Positions 10,955-21,072 of a stretch of DNA of 64,000 bases are shown in pieces. Location of the stretch: positions 36,162 through 100,161 of the forward strand of contig NZ_KB898930.1 in assembly GCF_000377945.1 (NCBI RefSeq), read 5' to 3'. This stretch comes from Thioalkalivibrio sulfidiphilus. GTDB taxonomy: Bacteria > Pseudomonadota > Gammaproteobacteria > Ectothiorhodospirales > Ectothiorhodospiraceae. The position numbers and the translations under genes are program-made. The notes under the pieces were generated by a model that was not told where the DNA came from, ran no database searches, and was given only the letters and a program-made list of their open reading frames with translations. Positions within the stretch are counted from its first letter, which is position 1. Each line of letters opens with the position of its first letter.

Positions 10955-12496
10955 ATGCAACTCAATCCGACCGAAATCAGTGAACTGATCAAGAAGCGCA
11001 TCGCCAGTTACGATGCGGCGGCTCAGGCGCGCACCGAGGGTACCGTGGTGAGCCTCTCCGACGGCATCGTGCGTCTGCACGGCCTGGCCGACGTGATGCA
11101 GGGTGAGATGATCGAATTCCCCGGCAACACCTACGGCCTGGCGCTCAACCTGGAGCGCGACTCCGTGGGCGCGGTGGTGCTGGGTGACTACAAGCACATC
11201 AAGGAAGGAGACACGGCGCGCTGCACCGGCCGCATCCTGGAAGTGCCCGTGGGCGAGGCCCTGCTGGGTCGCGTGGTGAACTCCCTGGGCATGGCGGTGG
11301 ACGGCAAGGGTGCCATCGACACCAGCCTGACTTCCCCCATCGAGAAGATCGCCCCCGGCGTGATCGAGCGTCAGTCGGTGGACCAGCCGGTGCAGACCGG
11401 TCTGAAGGCCATCGACGCCATGGTGCCGATCGGCCGCGGCCAGCGTGAGCTGATCATCGGCGACCGCCAGACCGGCAAGACCGCCGTGGCCGTGGACGCC
11501 ATCATCAACCAGAAGGGCACCGGTGTGAAATGCATCTACGTGGCGGTGGGCCAAAAGGCCTCCTCCATCGCCAACGTGGTGACCAAGCTGGAACAACACG
11601 GCGCGCTGGAGCACACCATCATCGTGGCGGCCACCGCCTCCGAATCCGCGGCCATGCAGTTCATCGCCCCCTACGCCGGTTGTGCCATGGGCGAGTACTT
11701 CCGTGACCGCGGCCAGGACGCCCTGATCATCTATGACGACCTCACCAAGCAGGCCTGGGCCTATCGCCAGGTGTCCCTGCTGCTGCGTCGTCCCCCGGGC
11801 CGTGAAGCCTATCCCGGTGACGTGTTCTACCTGCACTCCCGTCTGCTGGAGCGCGCCTCCCGCGTGAACGCCGAGTACGTCGAGAAGTTCACCAACGGTG
11901 AAGTGAAGGGCAAGACCGGTTCTCTGACCGCCCTGCCGATCATCGAGACCCAGGCTGGCGACGTGTCCGCGTTCGTGCCCACCAACGTGATCTCCATCAC
12001 CGACGGTCAGATCTTCCTGGAAACTGACCTGTTCAACGCGGGTATCCGTCCGGCCATCAACGCCGGTCTGTCCGTGTCCCGAGTGGGTGGCGCGGCCCAG
12101 ACCAAGATCATCAAGAAGCTCGGCGGCGGCGTGCGTCTGGCCCTGGCCCAGTACCGCGAGCTGGCGGCCTTCTCCCAGTTCGCCTCCGACCTGGATGAAC
12201 TGACCCGCAAGCAGCTGGAGCGCGGCAAGCGCGTCACCGAGCTGATGAAGCAGGGCCAGTTCTCGCCCATGTCCGTGGCCGAGATGGCGTTCTCCCTGTT
12301 CGCCGCCAACGAAGGCTACCTGGACGACGTGGATGCCAAGAAGGTGGTGGACTTCGAAAAGGCCATGCTCGATTTCCTGCGCTCCAGCAAGACGGATCTG
12401 CTGGCCAAGATCAACGAGAAGGGTGACTACAACGACGAAATCCAGGCCGGTATGAAGGCCGCTCTGGACGAGTTCAAAGCCAAGCACAGCTGGTAA
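10955..12496 (+). CDS. atpA: ATP synthase F1 subunit alpha
   Basis: Non-catalytic nucleotide-binding subunit of the F1 hexamer. The 513-aa product equals the E. coli length. The Walker A motif GDRQTGKT lies at about 169-176, [10 protein letters not shown] gives the Walker B region, and [18 protein letters not shown] contains the arginine-finger region. It begins [16 protein letters not shown], the usual delta-binding N-terminus. An AGAGGA ribosome site precedes the ATG. Confidence 0.98.
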   Translation: MQLNPTEISELIKKRIASYDAAAQARTEGTVVSLSDGIVRLHGLADVMQGEMIEFPGNTYGLALNLERDSVGAVVLGDYKHIKEGDTARCTGRILEVPVGEALLGRVVNSLGMAVDGKGAIDTSLTSPIEKIAPGVIERQSVDQPVQTGLKAIDAMVPIGRGQRELIIGDRQTGKTAVAVDAIINQKGTGVKCIYVAVGQKASSIANVVTKLEQHGALEHTIIVAATASESAAMQFIAPYAGCAMGEYFRDRGQDALIIYDDLTKQAWAYRQVSLLLRRPPGREAYPGDVFYLHSRLLERASRVNAEYVEKFTNGEVKGKTGSLTALPIIETQAGDVSAFVPTNVISITDGQIFLETDLFNAGIRPAINAGLSVSRVGGAAQTKIIKKLGGGVRLALAQYRELAAFSQFASDLDELTRKQLERGKRVTELMKQGQFSPMSVAEMAFSLFAANEGYLDDVDAKKVVDFEKAMLDFLRSSKTDLLAKINEKGDYNDEIQAGMKAALDEFKAKHSW

Positions 12497-12508
12497 GCGG
12501 GGTCACTC

Positions 12509-13369
12509 ATGGCAGGCGCAAAAGAGATCCGCACCCAGATCAAGAGTATCAAGAATACTCAGAAGATCACCAAGGCCATGGAGATGGTGGCCGCCAGCAA
12601 GATGCGCAAGGCGCAGGATCGCATGCTGGCGACCCGCCCTTATGCGGAGAAGATCCGCCAGGTGATCGGTCACGTGGCGATGGCCAAGGCCGAGTACAAG
12701 CATCCTTACCTCGAAGAGCGTGAGGTCAAGCGGGTCGGCATGATCATCATCTCCACCGACCGCGGTCTGTGCGGCGGCCTGAACATCAACCTGTTCAAGA
12801 AGGCCGTCCTTGCCATGCGCGAGTGGCACGACAAGGGTGTGGATGTGGATCTCTGCCTGGTGGGCAACAAGGCGCTGGGTTTCTTCAAGCGCCTGGGTGG
12901 CAACGTGGTGGGCAAGGTCAACCATCTGGGTGACCAGCCCCGCATGAACGACCTGATCGGCACCATCAAGGTCATGCTCGACGCCTACGACGAGGGCAGG
13001 ATCGACCGCCTGGTCCTGGTGGAGAACGAGTTCGTCAACACCATGACCCAGAAGCCGCGGGTGACCACCCTGCTGCCCCTGGTGCCGAGCGAGGAAGACG
13101 AGCTCAAACACCACTGGGACTACATCTACGAGCCCGATACCAAGCCGGTGCTGGATACCCTCCTGACCCGCTACATCGAATCCGTGGTGTACCAGGGCGT
13201 GGTGGAAAACGTGGCCTGCGAGATGGCCGCGCGCATGGTGGCCATGAAGTCCGCGTCCGACAACGCGGGTGACCTGATCAAGGAACTTCAGCTGGTCTAC
13301 AACAAGGCCCGCCAGGCAGCCATCACCCAGGAAATCTCCGAGATCGTGAGCGGCGCGGCCGCCGTCTGA
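12509..13369 (+). CDS. atpG: ATP synthase F1 subunit gamma
   Basis: Central rotor shaft of F1. The 286-aa product has the N-terminal long helix ([20 protein letters not shown]), the [11 protein letters not shown] signature near residue 85 and the C-terminal helix ending in [15 protein letters not shown]. Length equals that of typical gammaproteobacterial gamma. It lies 12 bases after atpA. Confidence 0.97.
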   Translation: MAGAKEIRTQIKSIKNTQKITKAMEMVAASKMRKAQDRMLATRPYAEKIRQVIGHVAMAKAEYKHPYLEEREVKRVGMIIISTDRGLCGGLNINLFKKAVLAMREWHDKGVDVDLCLVGNKALGFFKRLGGNVVGKVNHLGDQPRMNDLIGTIKVMLDAYDEGRIDRLVLVENEFVNTMTQKPRVTTLLPLVPSEEDELKHHWDYIYEPDTKPVLDTLLTRYIESVVYQGVVENVACEMAARMVAMKSASDNAGDLIKELQLVYNKARQAAITQEISEIVSGAAAV

Positions 13370-13403
13370 CCCTGGCCCGAACCCGACAGAATTGCAGACT
13401 TAG

Positions 13404-14795
<1,392 letters not shown>

Positions 14796-14808
14796 TCAGG
14801 GGTAACCC

Positions 14809-15234
14809 ATGGCCATGACTTTTCACGTGGATATCGTCAGTGCCGAGGAGTCCATCTACTCCGGCACCGCCCAGATGGTGGTCGCACCCGCCGAGGGCGG
14901 CGAGGTGGGCATCCTGCCCCGGCATTCCCAGTACATCGCCCAGCTCAAGCCGGGCGAGGTGCGGGTGAAGGTCAGCGACTCCGGCGAGGAGCACAGCATC
15001 TTCATCTCCGGGGGCCTGCTGGAGGTGCAGCCCCATGTGGTGACCGTGCTGGCCGACACCGCCGTGCGCGCCAAGGACCTGGACGAGGCCGAGGCCAAGG
15101 AGGCCATGCGCCGCGCCGAGGAAGCCCTGTCGGACCGCAAGGCCGACTTCGACTACGCCAAGGCCCAGGCCGAGCTGATCGAGGCCGCCGCGCGCCTGCG
15201 CATGATCGAGAAGCTGCGCCGCCACACCCGCTGA
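14809..15234 (+). CDS. atpC: ATP synthase F1 subunit epsilon
   Basis: Rotor subunit that can inhibit ATP hydrolysis. The 141-aa product has an N-terminal beta domain (FHVDIVSAEESIYSG, EGGEVGILPRHSQYIAQLKPG) and a C-terminal two-helix domain rich in Ala, Glu and Arg. ATG 14809 is best placed relative to GGGG at about 14799; ATG 14815 is a possible alternative. It is the last gene of the operon and is followed by a terminator. Confidence 0.96.
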   Translation: MAMTFHVDIVSAEESIYSGTAQMVVAPAEGGEVGILPRHSQYIAQLKPGEVRVKVSDSGEEHSIFISGGLLEVQPHVVTVLADTAVRAKDLDEAEAKEAMRRAEEALSDRKADFDYAKAQAELIEAAARLRMIEKLRRHTR

Positions 15235-15257
15235 CGCGCGCAGACGTTGCAGGACCC

Positions 15258-15314
15258 GGGGGCGTGTCCCACCCGCACGGAACCATCCGCTGCCGGTGGA
15301 TACGCCCCTTTTTT
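15258..15314 (+). terminator. Rho-independent terminator of the atp operon
   Basis: GGGGCGTGTCC pairs with GGATACGCCCC across a loop of about 30 bases and is followed by TTTTTT at 15309-15314. It lies 24 bases after the atpC stop. Confidence 0.75.
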
Positions 15315-15401
15315 GTGTCCGCCTGGCATGGCAGCCTGATCCGAGTCGGGGTACGGGCGTCCCTTAACGTGTAAGTCGCGCAGCGACACCTTATATCATC
15401 T

Positions 15402-15422
15402 CCCTCTCCCAGTGGGAGAGGG
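15402..15422. repeat. CCCTCTCCC-AGT-GGGAGAGGG hairpin repeat
   Basis: A perfect 9-bp-arm hairpin followed by TTGGGGTGAGGG, a short intergenic repeat seen in many proteobacterial genomes. It lies in the 398-base atpC-glmU gap. The rest of that gap holds the atp terminator, a single REP-like palindrome at 15489-15508 and no convincing gene. Confidence 0.7.
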
Positions 15423-15488
15423 TTGGGGTGAGGGGCGGACATGGCGCGCCTTTAATGATGCAGGATGCCGCACGCGCCATGTCCGTTC

Positions 15489-15508
15489 GGTCGGGCTTCA
15501 GCCCGACA
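15489..15508. repeat. Single REP-like palindrome (GTCGGGCTTCAGCCCGAC family)
   Basis: An isolated copy of the TCGGGCTTCAGCCCGA core without a facing partner, upstream of glmU. It belongs to the same family as the pairs at 2307, 6355 and 39223. Confidence 0.7.
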
Positions 15509-15632
15509 ACGATGCCTGTCGCCGCCACCCGGACCAGTCGGATGCAAAGGCGGTAAACTCCCCCCATCACAGATCCCAGCGGACATCACCCCGCACTACA
15601 TAGCTTCATCAGGAACACGTAGACTGTCAGGT

Positions 15633-17012
15633 ATGACGACCCCCACCAGTATCCTCATCCTCGCCGCGGGCCAGGGCACCCGGATGCGCTCATCCCTGCC
15701 CAAGGTGCTGCAGCCCCTGGCCGGACGTCCGCTGCTCTCCCATGTACTGGAGACCGCCCGAACCCTCGATCCCCATCGCCTCGTCGTGGTCTACGGCCAT
15801 GGCGGTGACCGGGTGCGCGAGGCCTTCCCCGAAACCGACATCCGCTGGGTGCACCAGGCCGAGCAGCGCGGCACCGGCCACGCCGTGCAGGTGGCCCTGC
15901 CGGAGACCGATGCGGATGACCGGGTCCTGATCCTCTACGGGGATGTGCCCCTGGTCCGTGGCGAGACGGTCAGGCGCCTGCTGACGCAACTGGATGAAGG
16001 GGCCGACCTGGTGATCCTCACGGCAGCGCTCAAATCCCCCACCGGCTACGGACGCATCCTGCGCGATGACAGCGGACGGGTGCAGCGCATCGTGGAAGAG
16101 AAGGACGCCAGCGATTCCGAAAGGCGCGTCAACGAGGTGAACACCGGCATCATGGCCGCGCGGTCCAGGGACTTCACCCGCTGGCTGTCGAAGGTGACGA
16201 ACGACAATGCCCAGGGCGAGTTTTACCTGACGGACTGCGTCGCGCTGGCAAACACGGAAGGCAGGCGCGTGGAAGCAGTGGTCGGACACGAGGCCATTGA
16301 ACTGATGGGCGTGAACGACAAGCGCCAGCTCGCCGAGCAGGAGCGCGCCTATCAAAGGCGTGAGGCGGAGCGCCTCATGGTCCAGGGTGTGACCGTCATC
16401 GATCCGTCGCGCCTGGATGTCCGCGGCGAGGTGGAGGCAGGACGGGACGTGTGCCTCGATGTGAACGTGATCCTGCAGGGTCGCGTGAAGCTCGGTGAGG
16501 GCGCCCAGGTGGGCGCCGGCTGCGTCATCATCGATTCCGAGATCGGCCCCGGGGTGCAAATCCTGCCGCACACGGTCATCGAAGGCGCGGTCATCGGCGC
16601 CGGTGCCAGCGTGGGTCCCTTCGCGCGCATCCGGCCCGGCACGCACACGGACAGCAACGCCAAGATCGGCAACTTCGTGGAAGTGAAGAACGCCCGGGTG
16701 GGCGAGGGCTCGAAGATCAATCACCTGAGCTACGTGGGCGATAGCGAATTGGGCCGCGACGTGAACATCGGCGCCGGCACCATCACCTGCAACTACGATG
16801 GCGCCAACAAGCACAAGACCATCATCGGTGACCGCGCCTTCATCGGCTCGAACACCGCGCTGGTGGCACCGCTCACCGTGGGCGAGGGCGCCACCATCGG
16901 CGCCGGGACGACACTGAACAAGGACGCCCCCCCGGGTGAACTGACCGTCGCCCGCGCCAAGGCCATCACCATCCCGGGCTGGAAGCGCCCGGTGAAGAAA
17001 CCGAAGGAATGA
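15633..17012 (+). CDS. glmU: Bifunctional GlmU: glucosamine-1-phosphate acetyltransferase / UDP-GlcNAc pyrophosphorylase
   Basis: Makes UDP-GlcNAc for peptidoglycan and LPS. In the 459-aa product the N-terminal uridylyltransferase domain has LAAGQGTRM at about 10-18 with the following Lys24. The C-terminal left-handed beta helix shows hexapeptide repeats from about residue 250 and the acetyl-CoA site near [16 protein letters not shown]. Start ATG 15633 gives the family N-terminus; a 56-codon extension upstream runs through a REP palindrome and is not credible. glmS, the first enzyme of the same pathway, follows. Confidence 0.97.
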   Translation: MTTPTSILILAAGQGTRMRSSLPKVLQPLAGRPLLSHVLETARTLDPHRLVVVYGHGGDRVREAFPETDIRWVHQAEQRGTGHAVQVALPETDADDRVLILYGDVPLVRGETVRRLLTQLDEGADLVILTAALKSPTGYGRILRDDSGRVQRIVEEKDASDSERRVNEVNTGIMAARSRDFTRWLSKVTNDNAQGEFYLTDCVALANTEGRRVEAVVGHEAIELMGVNDKRQLAEQERAYQRREAERLMVQGVTVIDPSRLDVRGEVEAGRDVCLDVNVILQGRVKLGEGAQVGAGCVIIDSEIGPGVQILPHTVIEGAVIGAGASVGPFARIRPGTHTDSNAKIGNFVEVKNARVGEGSKINHLSYVGDSELGRDVNIGAGTITCNYDGANKHKTIIGDRAFIGSNTALVAPLTVGEGATIGAGTTLNKDAPPGELTVARAKAITIPGWKRPVKKPKE

Positions 17013-17018
17013 AAAGCT

Positions 17019-17118
17019 TGGACAGGATTAACAGGATTTACATGATGAAAAGGCGAAAGCGAGACTTATCATAAGCCGTTGGTCTTGATGGCCATGTTAA
17101 TCCTGTAAATCCTGTCCA
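17019..17118. repeat. Long inverted repeat upstream of glmS (GGACAGGATTAACAGGATT type)
   Basis: TGGACAGGATTAACAGGATT at the left is inverted as AATCCTGTAAATCCTGTCCA at 17099-17118, with about 60 bases between. This repeat type is common between genes in proteobacteria and can form a stable hairpin between glmU and glmS. Confidence 0.75.
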
Positions 17119-17130
17119 TTGGCTTTTCCG

Positions 17131-17163
17131 TTCCACTTGTATTTTGTCTCTTTCCACTTGTAT
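17131..17163 (+). repeat. Direct repeat TTCCACTTGTAT x2 before glmS
   Basis: Two identical 12-mers start at 17131 and 17152, 21 bases (two helical turns) apart. The second ends 13 bases before the glmS ATG. The geometry suits a pair of operator half-sites or a small duplication; no regulator can be named. Confidence 0.5.
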
Positions 17164-17176
17164 CTAGAGCCTTCCT

Positions 17177-19003
17177 ATGTGCGGAATTGTCGGAGCCATC
17201 GCTGAACGCAACGTGGTCCCCATCCTGATGGAGGGCCTGCGACGACTGGAGTATCGCGGCTACGACTCCGCCGGCATCGCCGTGCGCGCGGACGATGGCC
17301 ACATCCAGCGCATCCGCTCCGTGGGCAAGGTGGGTGAACTGCAGCACCGGCTGGACGCACAGCCCCTGGTGGGCCGTCTGGGCATCGCCCACACCCGCTG
17401 GGCCACCCACGGCATCCCGGCCGAGCGCAATGCCCATCCGCACATGAGCGGCGAGCGGGTCGCGGTGGTGCACAACGGCATCATCGAGAACCACGCGGAC
17501 CTGCGCGCCGAGCTGAGCGCACAAGGCTTCAGCTTCACCTCCGAGACCGACACCGAGGTGATCGCCCACCTGCTTGCCCATCACCTGGGTGAAGGCGAGG
17601 ACCTGCTCAGCGCAGTCAGGTCCTCGACCAGCAGAATGGTCGGCGCCTATGCGCTGGCCGTCGCATGCCCCGACGAGGCCGAGCGGCTGATCGTCGCGCG
17701 CCTGGGCAGCCCGCTGGTGATCGGCATCGGCGTGGAGGAAAACTTCATCGCCTCCGACGTCTTCGCCCTGCTGCCGGTGACCCAGCGGTTCATCTTTCTG
17801 GAGGAAGGCGACATCGCAGAGATCCGCAGGGGTTCGGTGCGGGTGCTGGACGCCCAGGGCCATGAAGTCGAGCGCCCGATACGCATCTCCCAGCTCACGG
17901 CCGCCACCGCCGACAAGGGCCCGTACCGGCATTACATGCTCAAGGAGATCTTCGAGCAGCCCGCCGTGATCGCCGAGACCCTGGAGGGGCGCATCTACAA
18001 GGGCAGGTTGCTGGAGGAGAGTTTCGGCCACGAGGCCAAGCGGCTGCTGGATGCCGCGAAAGGCGTGCACATCATCGCCTGCGGCACCAGCTACCACGCC
18101 GGCCTGGTGGCCCGTTACTGGCTGGAAGAGGTGGGCGTGCCCTGCAGCGTGGAAGTGGCCAGCGAATTCCGCTACCGCCACGTGGTGGTGCCGAAGGACA
18201 CCCTGTTCGTCACCATCTCCCAGTCCGGTGAGACCGCAGACACCCTGGCGGCCCTGCGCGAATCAAAGAAGATGGGATATCTCGGCAGCCTCTCCGTCTG
18301 CAACGTGCCCGAGAGTTCGCTAGTGCGCGAATCAGACGTGGCCGTGATGACCCGCGCCGGCCCCGAGATCGGTGTGGCCTCCACCAAGGCCTTCACCACC
18401 CAGCTGGTGGCCCTGCGCCTGCTGGCCCTGGCCCTGGCGCGACGCCATGGCATGGACCGGGAAAAGGAAAAGACCCTGGTGGAGGAACTGGAGTCCCTGC
18501 CCCGCCAGGTGGAAGTGGCCCTGTCCCTGAGCGAGGCCATCGAAGAGATGGCCAACGCCTTCGCCGAGAAGACCCATGCCCTGTTCCTGGGCCGTGGCAC
18601 CTTCTATCCCGTGGCCATGGAGGGAGCGCTGAAGCTCAAAGAGATCTCCTACATCCACGCCGAGGCCTATCCCGCCGGAGAACTCAAGCACGGCCCCCTG
18701 GCCCTGGTGGACGCGGACATGCCCGTGATCTGCGCCCTGCCCAACGACCCGTTGCTGGAGAAGGTGCTCTCCAACCTCCAGGAGGTCCGCGCCCGCGGTG
18801 GTGAGCTGTTCCTGTTCAGCGACGAGCGCATCAGGATCAACCTGGACCACTACCACAGCCTGACCCTGGCCGACATCTGCCCCAGCACCGCGCCCATCGT
18901 CTACACCATCCCGCTGCAGCTGCTGGCGTACCACACGGCCGTGCTCAAGGGCACGGATGTCGATCAGCCGAGGAATCTGGCGAAGTCGGTGACGGTGGAG
19001 TGA
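17177..19003 (+). CDS. glmS: Glutamine-fructose-6-phosphate aminotransferase (isomerizing)
   Basis: Converts fructose-6-phosphate and glutamine to glucosamine-6-phosphate. In the 608-aa product Cys2 of MCGIVGAI is the glutaminase nucleophile, and the N-terminal class II amidotransferase domain covers about 1-240. Two SIS sugar-isomerase domains follow, with ACGTSYHAGLVARYW and SQSGETADTLAALR. The C-terminus [11 protein letters not shown] is the standard one. Its 3' coding end is the conserved Tn7-type attachment target, and the last 211 bases are repeated at 19578-19788. Confidence 0.97.
   Translation: MCGIVGAIAERNVVPILMEGLRRLEYRGYDSAGIAVRADDGHIQRIRSVGKVGELQHRLDAQPLVGRLGIAHTRWATHGIPAERNAHPHMSGERVAVVHNGIIENHADLRAELSAQGFSFTSETDTEVIAHLLAHHLGEGEDLLSAVRSSTSRMVGAYALAVACPDEAERLIVARLGSPLVIGIGVEENFIASDVFALLPVTQRFIFLEEGDIAEIRRGSVRVLDAQGHEVERPIRISQLTAATADKGPYRHYMLKEIFEQPAVIAETLEGRIYKGRLLEESFGHEAKRLLDAAKGVHIIACGTSYHAGLVARYWLEEVGVPCSVEVASEFRYRHVVVPKDTLFVTISQSGETADTLAALRESKKMGYLGSLSVCNVPESSLVRESDVAVMTRAGPEIGVASTKAFTTQLVALRLLALALARRHGMDREKEKTLVEELESLPRQVEVALSLSEAIEEMANAFAEKTHALFLGRGTFYPVAMEGALKLKEISYIHAEAYPAGELKHGPLALVDADMPVICALPNDPLLEKVLSNLQEVRARGGELFLFSDERIRINLDHYHSLTLADICPSTAPIVYTIPLQLLAYHTAVLKGTDVDQPRNLAKSVTVE
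18793..19003 (+). repeat. glmS 3'-end direct repeat, copy 1
   Basis: This is the end of the intact glmS gene. The segment from CCGCGG at 18793 to the stop codon has a counterpart of the same length at 19578-19788. I count about 15 mismatches in 211 bases, mostly silent, so the copies are diverged homologues and not a recent tandem duplication. Confidence 0.9.
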
Positions 19004-19070
19004 AAGACGTCGCGACGCCTTGATGTCATGACGTCACGGCGTTATATTCATCGGCAAGAGGTACCATGCC

Positions 19071-19304
19071 ATGAATAGTGCAACCAAGCGCTCCACCATC
19101 TATTTCGACGAGCAGCTCCACGAGGCTCTGCGCCTGAAGGCTGCGCATACACATCAATCCATCTCCGAAATCGTCAACGACGCGGTGCGAGCGGCGCTGC
19201 TCGAGGATCAGGAGGACCTGGCGGCCTTTCAGGAGCGTGTGGCCGAGCCCACAATGACCTACGAAGAATTGCTCAACGACCTGAAGGCGCATGGCAAGCT
19301 ATAG
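19071..19304 (+). CDS. RHH-type antitoxin of a type II toxin-antitoxin pair (RelB/CopG-like)
   Basis: The 77-aa product has an N-terminal ribbon-helix-helix DNA-binding region (KRSTIYFDEQLHEALRLKAAHTHQSISEIVNDAV, given here in outline, residues 6-39) and an acidic C-terminal tail for toxin neutralisation. It overlaps the toxin gene by 14 bases, as in most such operons. Toxin binding and promoter autoregulation are inferred from the family. The pair sits between two copies of the glmS 3' end. Confidence 0.85.
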   Translation: MNSATKRSTIYFDEQLHEALRLKAAHTHQSISEIVNDAVRAALLEDQEDLAAFQERVAEPTMTYEELLNDLKAHGKL

Positions 19305-19554
19305 ACTTGCCTTCAGAAAATCCGTTGCCAAGGACCTGCGGCCGATTCCCAGCCGGGATATCGCCCGGATACTCAAGCGCATCGAGGCACTTGCAGACGA
19401 TCCACGACCGTCCGATAGCCAGAAGCTTTCGGGCCAGGAACGCTACCGGGTGCGCCAGGGCGTGTACCGTATCATTTACGAGATTGTGGATGATGAGCTG
19501 ATCGTGACGGTCGTGAAAATAGGACACAGGCGAGAAGTGTACCGAAAGATCTGA
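19291..19554 (+). CDS. RelE/ParE-family toxin
   Basis: The 87-aa product has the family's compact fold: basic N-terminal helices, DPRPSDSQKLSGQERYRVRQG near residues 38-56 and the beta-strand end YRIIYEIVDDELIVTVVKIGHRREVY. These are diagnostic of the RelE/ParE superfamily. RelE-like mRNA cleavage is more likely than gyrase poisoning from the KLSG...YRVR...YRIIYEI pattern, but the two cannot be separated by eye. The gene overlaps its antitoxin by 14 bases. Confidence 0.88.
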   Translation: MASYRLAFRKSVAKDLRPIPSRDIARILKRIEALADDPRPSDSQKLSGQERYRVRQGVYRIIYEIVDDELIVTVVKIGHRREVYRKI

Positions 19555-19788
<234 letters not shown>

Positions 19789-19894
19789 CCACCAGCGAAA
19801 GGCGTACCTTTGCTATAAAGAACAATAGGTTGCGATGGCGGGGGTGTGGTTTATGGGGTTGTATGAGCAACATCAGCTAAGTTAAGAGGCGATG

Positions 19895-19921
19895 TCATGT
19901 AACATATGCTATGTTACATGA
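19895..19921. promoter_or_regulatory. Perfect palindrome, candidate operator of the ssp-like operon
   Basis: TCATGTAACATA, TGC spacer, TATGTTACATGA: perfect 12-base arms. It ends 27 bases before the ATG of the ribbon-helix-helix gene that heads the island operon. A further GTAAC half-site occurs at 19926-19930. Autoregulation by that RHH protein is the simplest reading. The palindrome is in AT-rich DNA (19789-19948) that otherwise holds no gene. Confidence 0.65.
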
Positions 19922-19948
19922 GTTGCGTAACAAGAGCGGGTTAAACTC

Positions 19949-20149
19949 ATGCCAGTGGGACACAGCGGACGGATCGTGATCGAGATCGATCCAGAGCTTA
20001 AGCAGGAACTCCATGCCACCCTTTCCAAGGAAGGGGTCAGCCTGAAACAGTGGTTCCTCGATAATGCTGAACAATACTTGCGGGAAAAGTCCCAACTCAC
20101 ACTCCCGCTACCGTTTGGAAATGACCTCAAGGAGGAGGCCTACTCATGA
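19949..20149 (+). CDS. Small ribbon-helix-helix protein heading the island operon
   Basis: The 66-aa product has one N-terminal beta strand (GRIVIEIDPELKQELHATL) and two helices (EGVSLKQWFLDNAEQYLRE), the layout of RHH DNA-binding proteins of the Arc/MetJ/CopG class. It overlaps the sspB-like gene by 4 bases, so it is translated with that operon. The palindrome at 19895 lies just upstream. A transcriptional regulator of the phosphorothioation operon is likely; an antitoxin role is less likely because no toxin gene is adjacent. Confidence 0.7.
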   Translation: MPVGHSGRIVIEIDPELKQELHATLSKEGVSLKQWFLDNAEQYLREKSQLTLPLPFGNDLKEEAYS

Positions 20150-21072
20150 TGCGCTTTAACAGCGAAAAAACGGCATTCGGACGCCACGAGACCTTCCCCC
20201 TTCGTTACAGTTGGCTTACCAAGGGCATCCATGCGCTTTTGGAAGATTCCACCGTATTCCAATCCGATGAAGCCACCGTCACGCTTGGCGTGGGGAAGAA
20301 CATGGTTTCTGCCATTCGATATTGGATAGAGGCAGCACAGTTAGCTGAGCGTCGTGATGGTCAGCTAATTCTTACGCAGATAGGGGAGGAACTTTTCAGT
20401 CCAGGCCATGGGTACGACCCCTATATGGAAGATGAGGCTACCATTTGGCTGATTCATTGGTTGATTGCAACTAATGCCGAGCTCGCCACCGCCTGGTATT
20501 GGTTCTTTAATCGATTCCACAAGCCAGAGTTTACATCTCAAGAAGTAGGCGCAGCACTCGTGGACTTCGTAAAGAGCGATATCAAAACCCGAGTTGCCGC
20601 ATCGACAGTGAAACAAGATGCTGCAATCCTACTTCGGATGTATACGCAATCTAGCAGAAGTGCTCGCACCCCGCTGGAGGAAGCCCTTGATTCACCACTA
20701 TCGTTGTTGGGTCTAGTTTCGCACCTGCCAGGTTCCAAGCGTTATCAGTCACGCCCCGACACGCGTGATGGTCTTCCGGTGGGAGTTTTCGCGTATGCCG
20801 TGGCGGATTACCTCCAGTTCACCAAGGCCAAAGAAGTGCCGATCGAGGAGTTGATGTATGGTCGAGCGGCTTATCCCGCAATCGGCGGCGTCTTCCGCCT
20901 AACAGAGGCTGGGCTGATCAGCAAGTTAGAGGAGATGGTGCGCGTTTTCCCAGGAGCGTATGAGACTCGAGAGACGGCGGGAGTCCATCAATTATATCTT
21001 CTCGAGGAGAAGCCGAAGATCTCCTATTTAGACCATCACTACAGTGCCCACTACAGCGAGGTGGCCGCATGA
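20146..21072 (+). CDS. sspB: SspB-like DUF4007 protein of DNA phosphorothioation
   Basis: The 308-aa product belongs to the DUF4007 family: FGRHETFPLRYSWLTKG at 12-28 and TLGVGKNMVSAIRYWIEAA near 46-64 are its signature segments. In Ssp systems SspB is described as the DNA nickase that acts with SspC and SspD to put sulfur into one strand. A strong AAGGAGGAGG ribosome site ends 9 bases before the start. The stop overlaps the next gene as ATGA. The Ssp assignment rests on family order (DUF4007, P-loop ATPase, PAPS-reductase-like). Base composition is clearly less GC-rich than the flanking core genes. Confidence 0.75.
   Translation: MMRFNSEKTAFGRHETFPLRYSWLTKGIHALLEDSTVFQSDEATVTLGVGKNMVSAIRYWIEAAQLAERRDGQLILTQIGEELFSPGHGYDPYMEDEATIWLIHWLIATNAELATAWYWFFNRFHKPEFTSQEVGAALVDFVKSDIKTRVAASTVKQDAAILLRMYTQSSRSARTPLEEALDSPLSLLGLVSHLPGSKRYQSRPDTRDGLPVGVFAYAVADYLQFTKAKEVPIEELMYGRAAYPAIGGVFRLTEAGLISKLEEMVRVFPGAYETRETAGVHQLYLLEEKPKISYLDHHYSAHYSEVAA

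Noticed and set aside
10883..12487. 534-codon minus-strand frame opposite atpA, and a similar one at 13323-14723 opposite atpD
   Set aside because: Reverse-frame shadows of atpA and atpD with His/Gly/Val-rich, domain-free translation.
15633..17012. CRISPR array, tRNA or rRNA genes anywhere in the window
   Set aside because: No regularly spaced repeats of CRISPR type and no cloverleaf or rRNA sequence were seen; the hexapeptide-coding periodicity in glmU is protein repeat, not CRISPR.
17013..17176. glmS ribozyme upstream of glmS
   Set aside because: Known only from Gram-positive-type leaders; the 164-base gap is filled by repeats and lacks the ribozyme core.
19004..19070. Tn7 or Tn7-like transposon end downstream of glmS
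   Set aside because: No TGTGGGC-type end or 5-base duplication was seen at 23-25 bases after either glmS stop, and no tns genes are in the window; only the site preference is suggestive.
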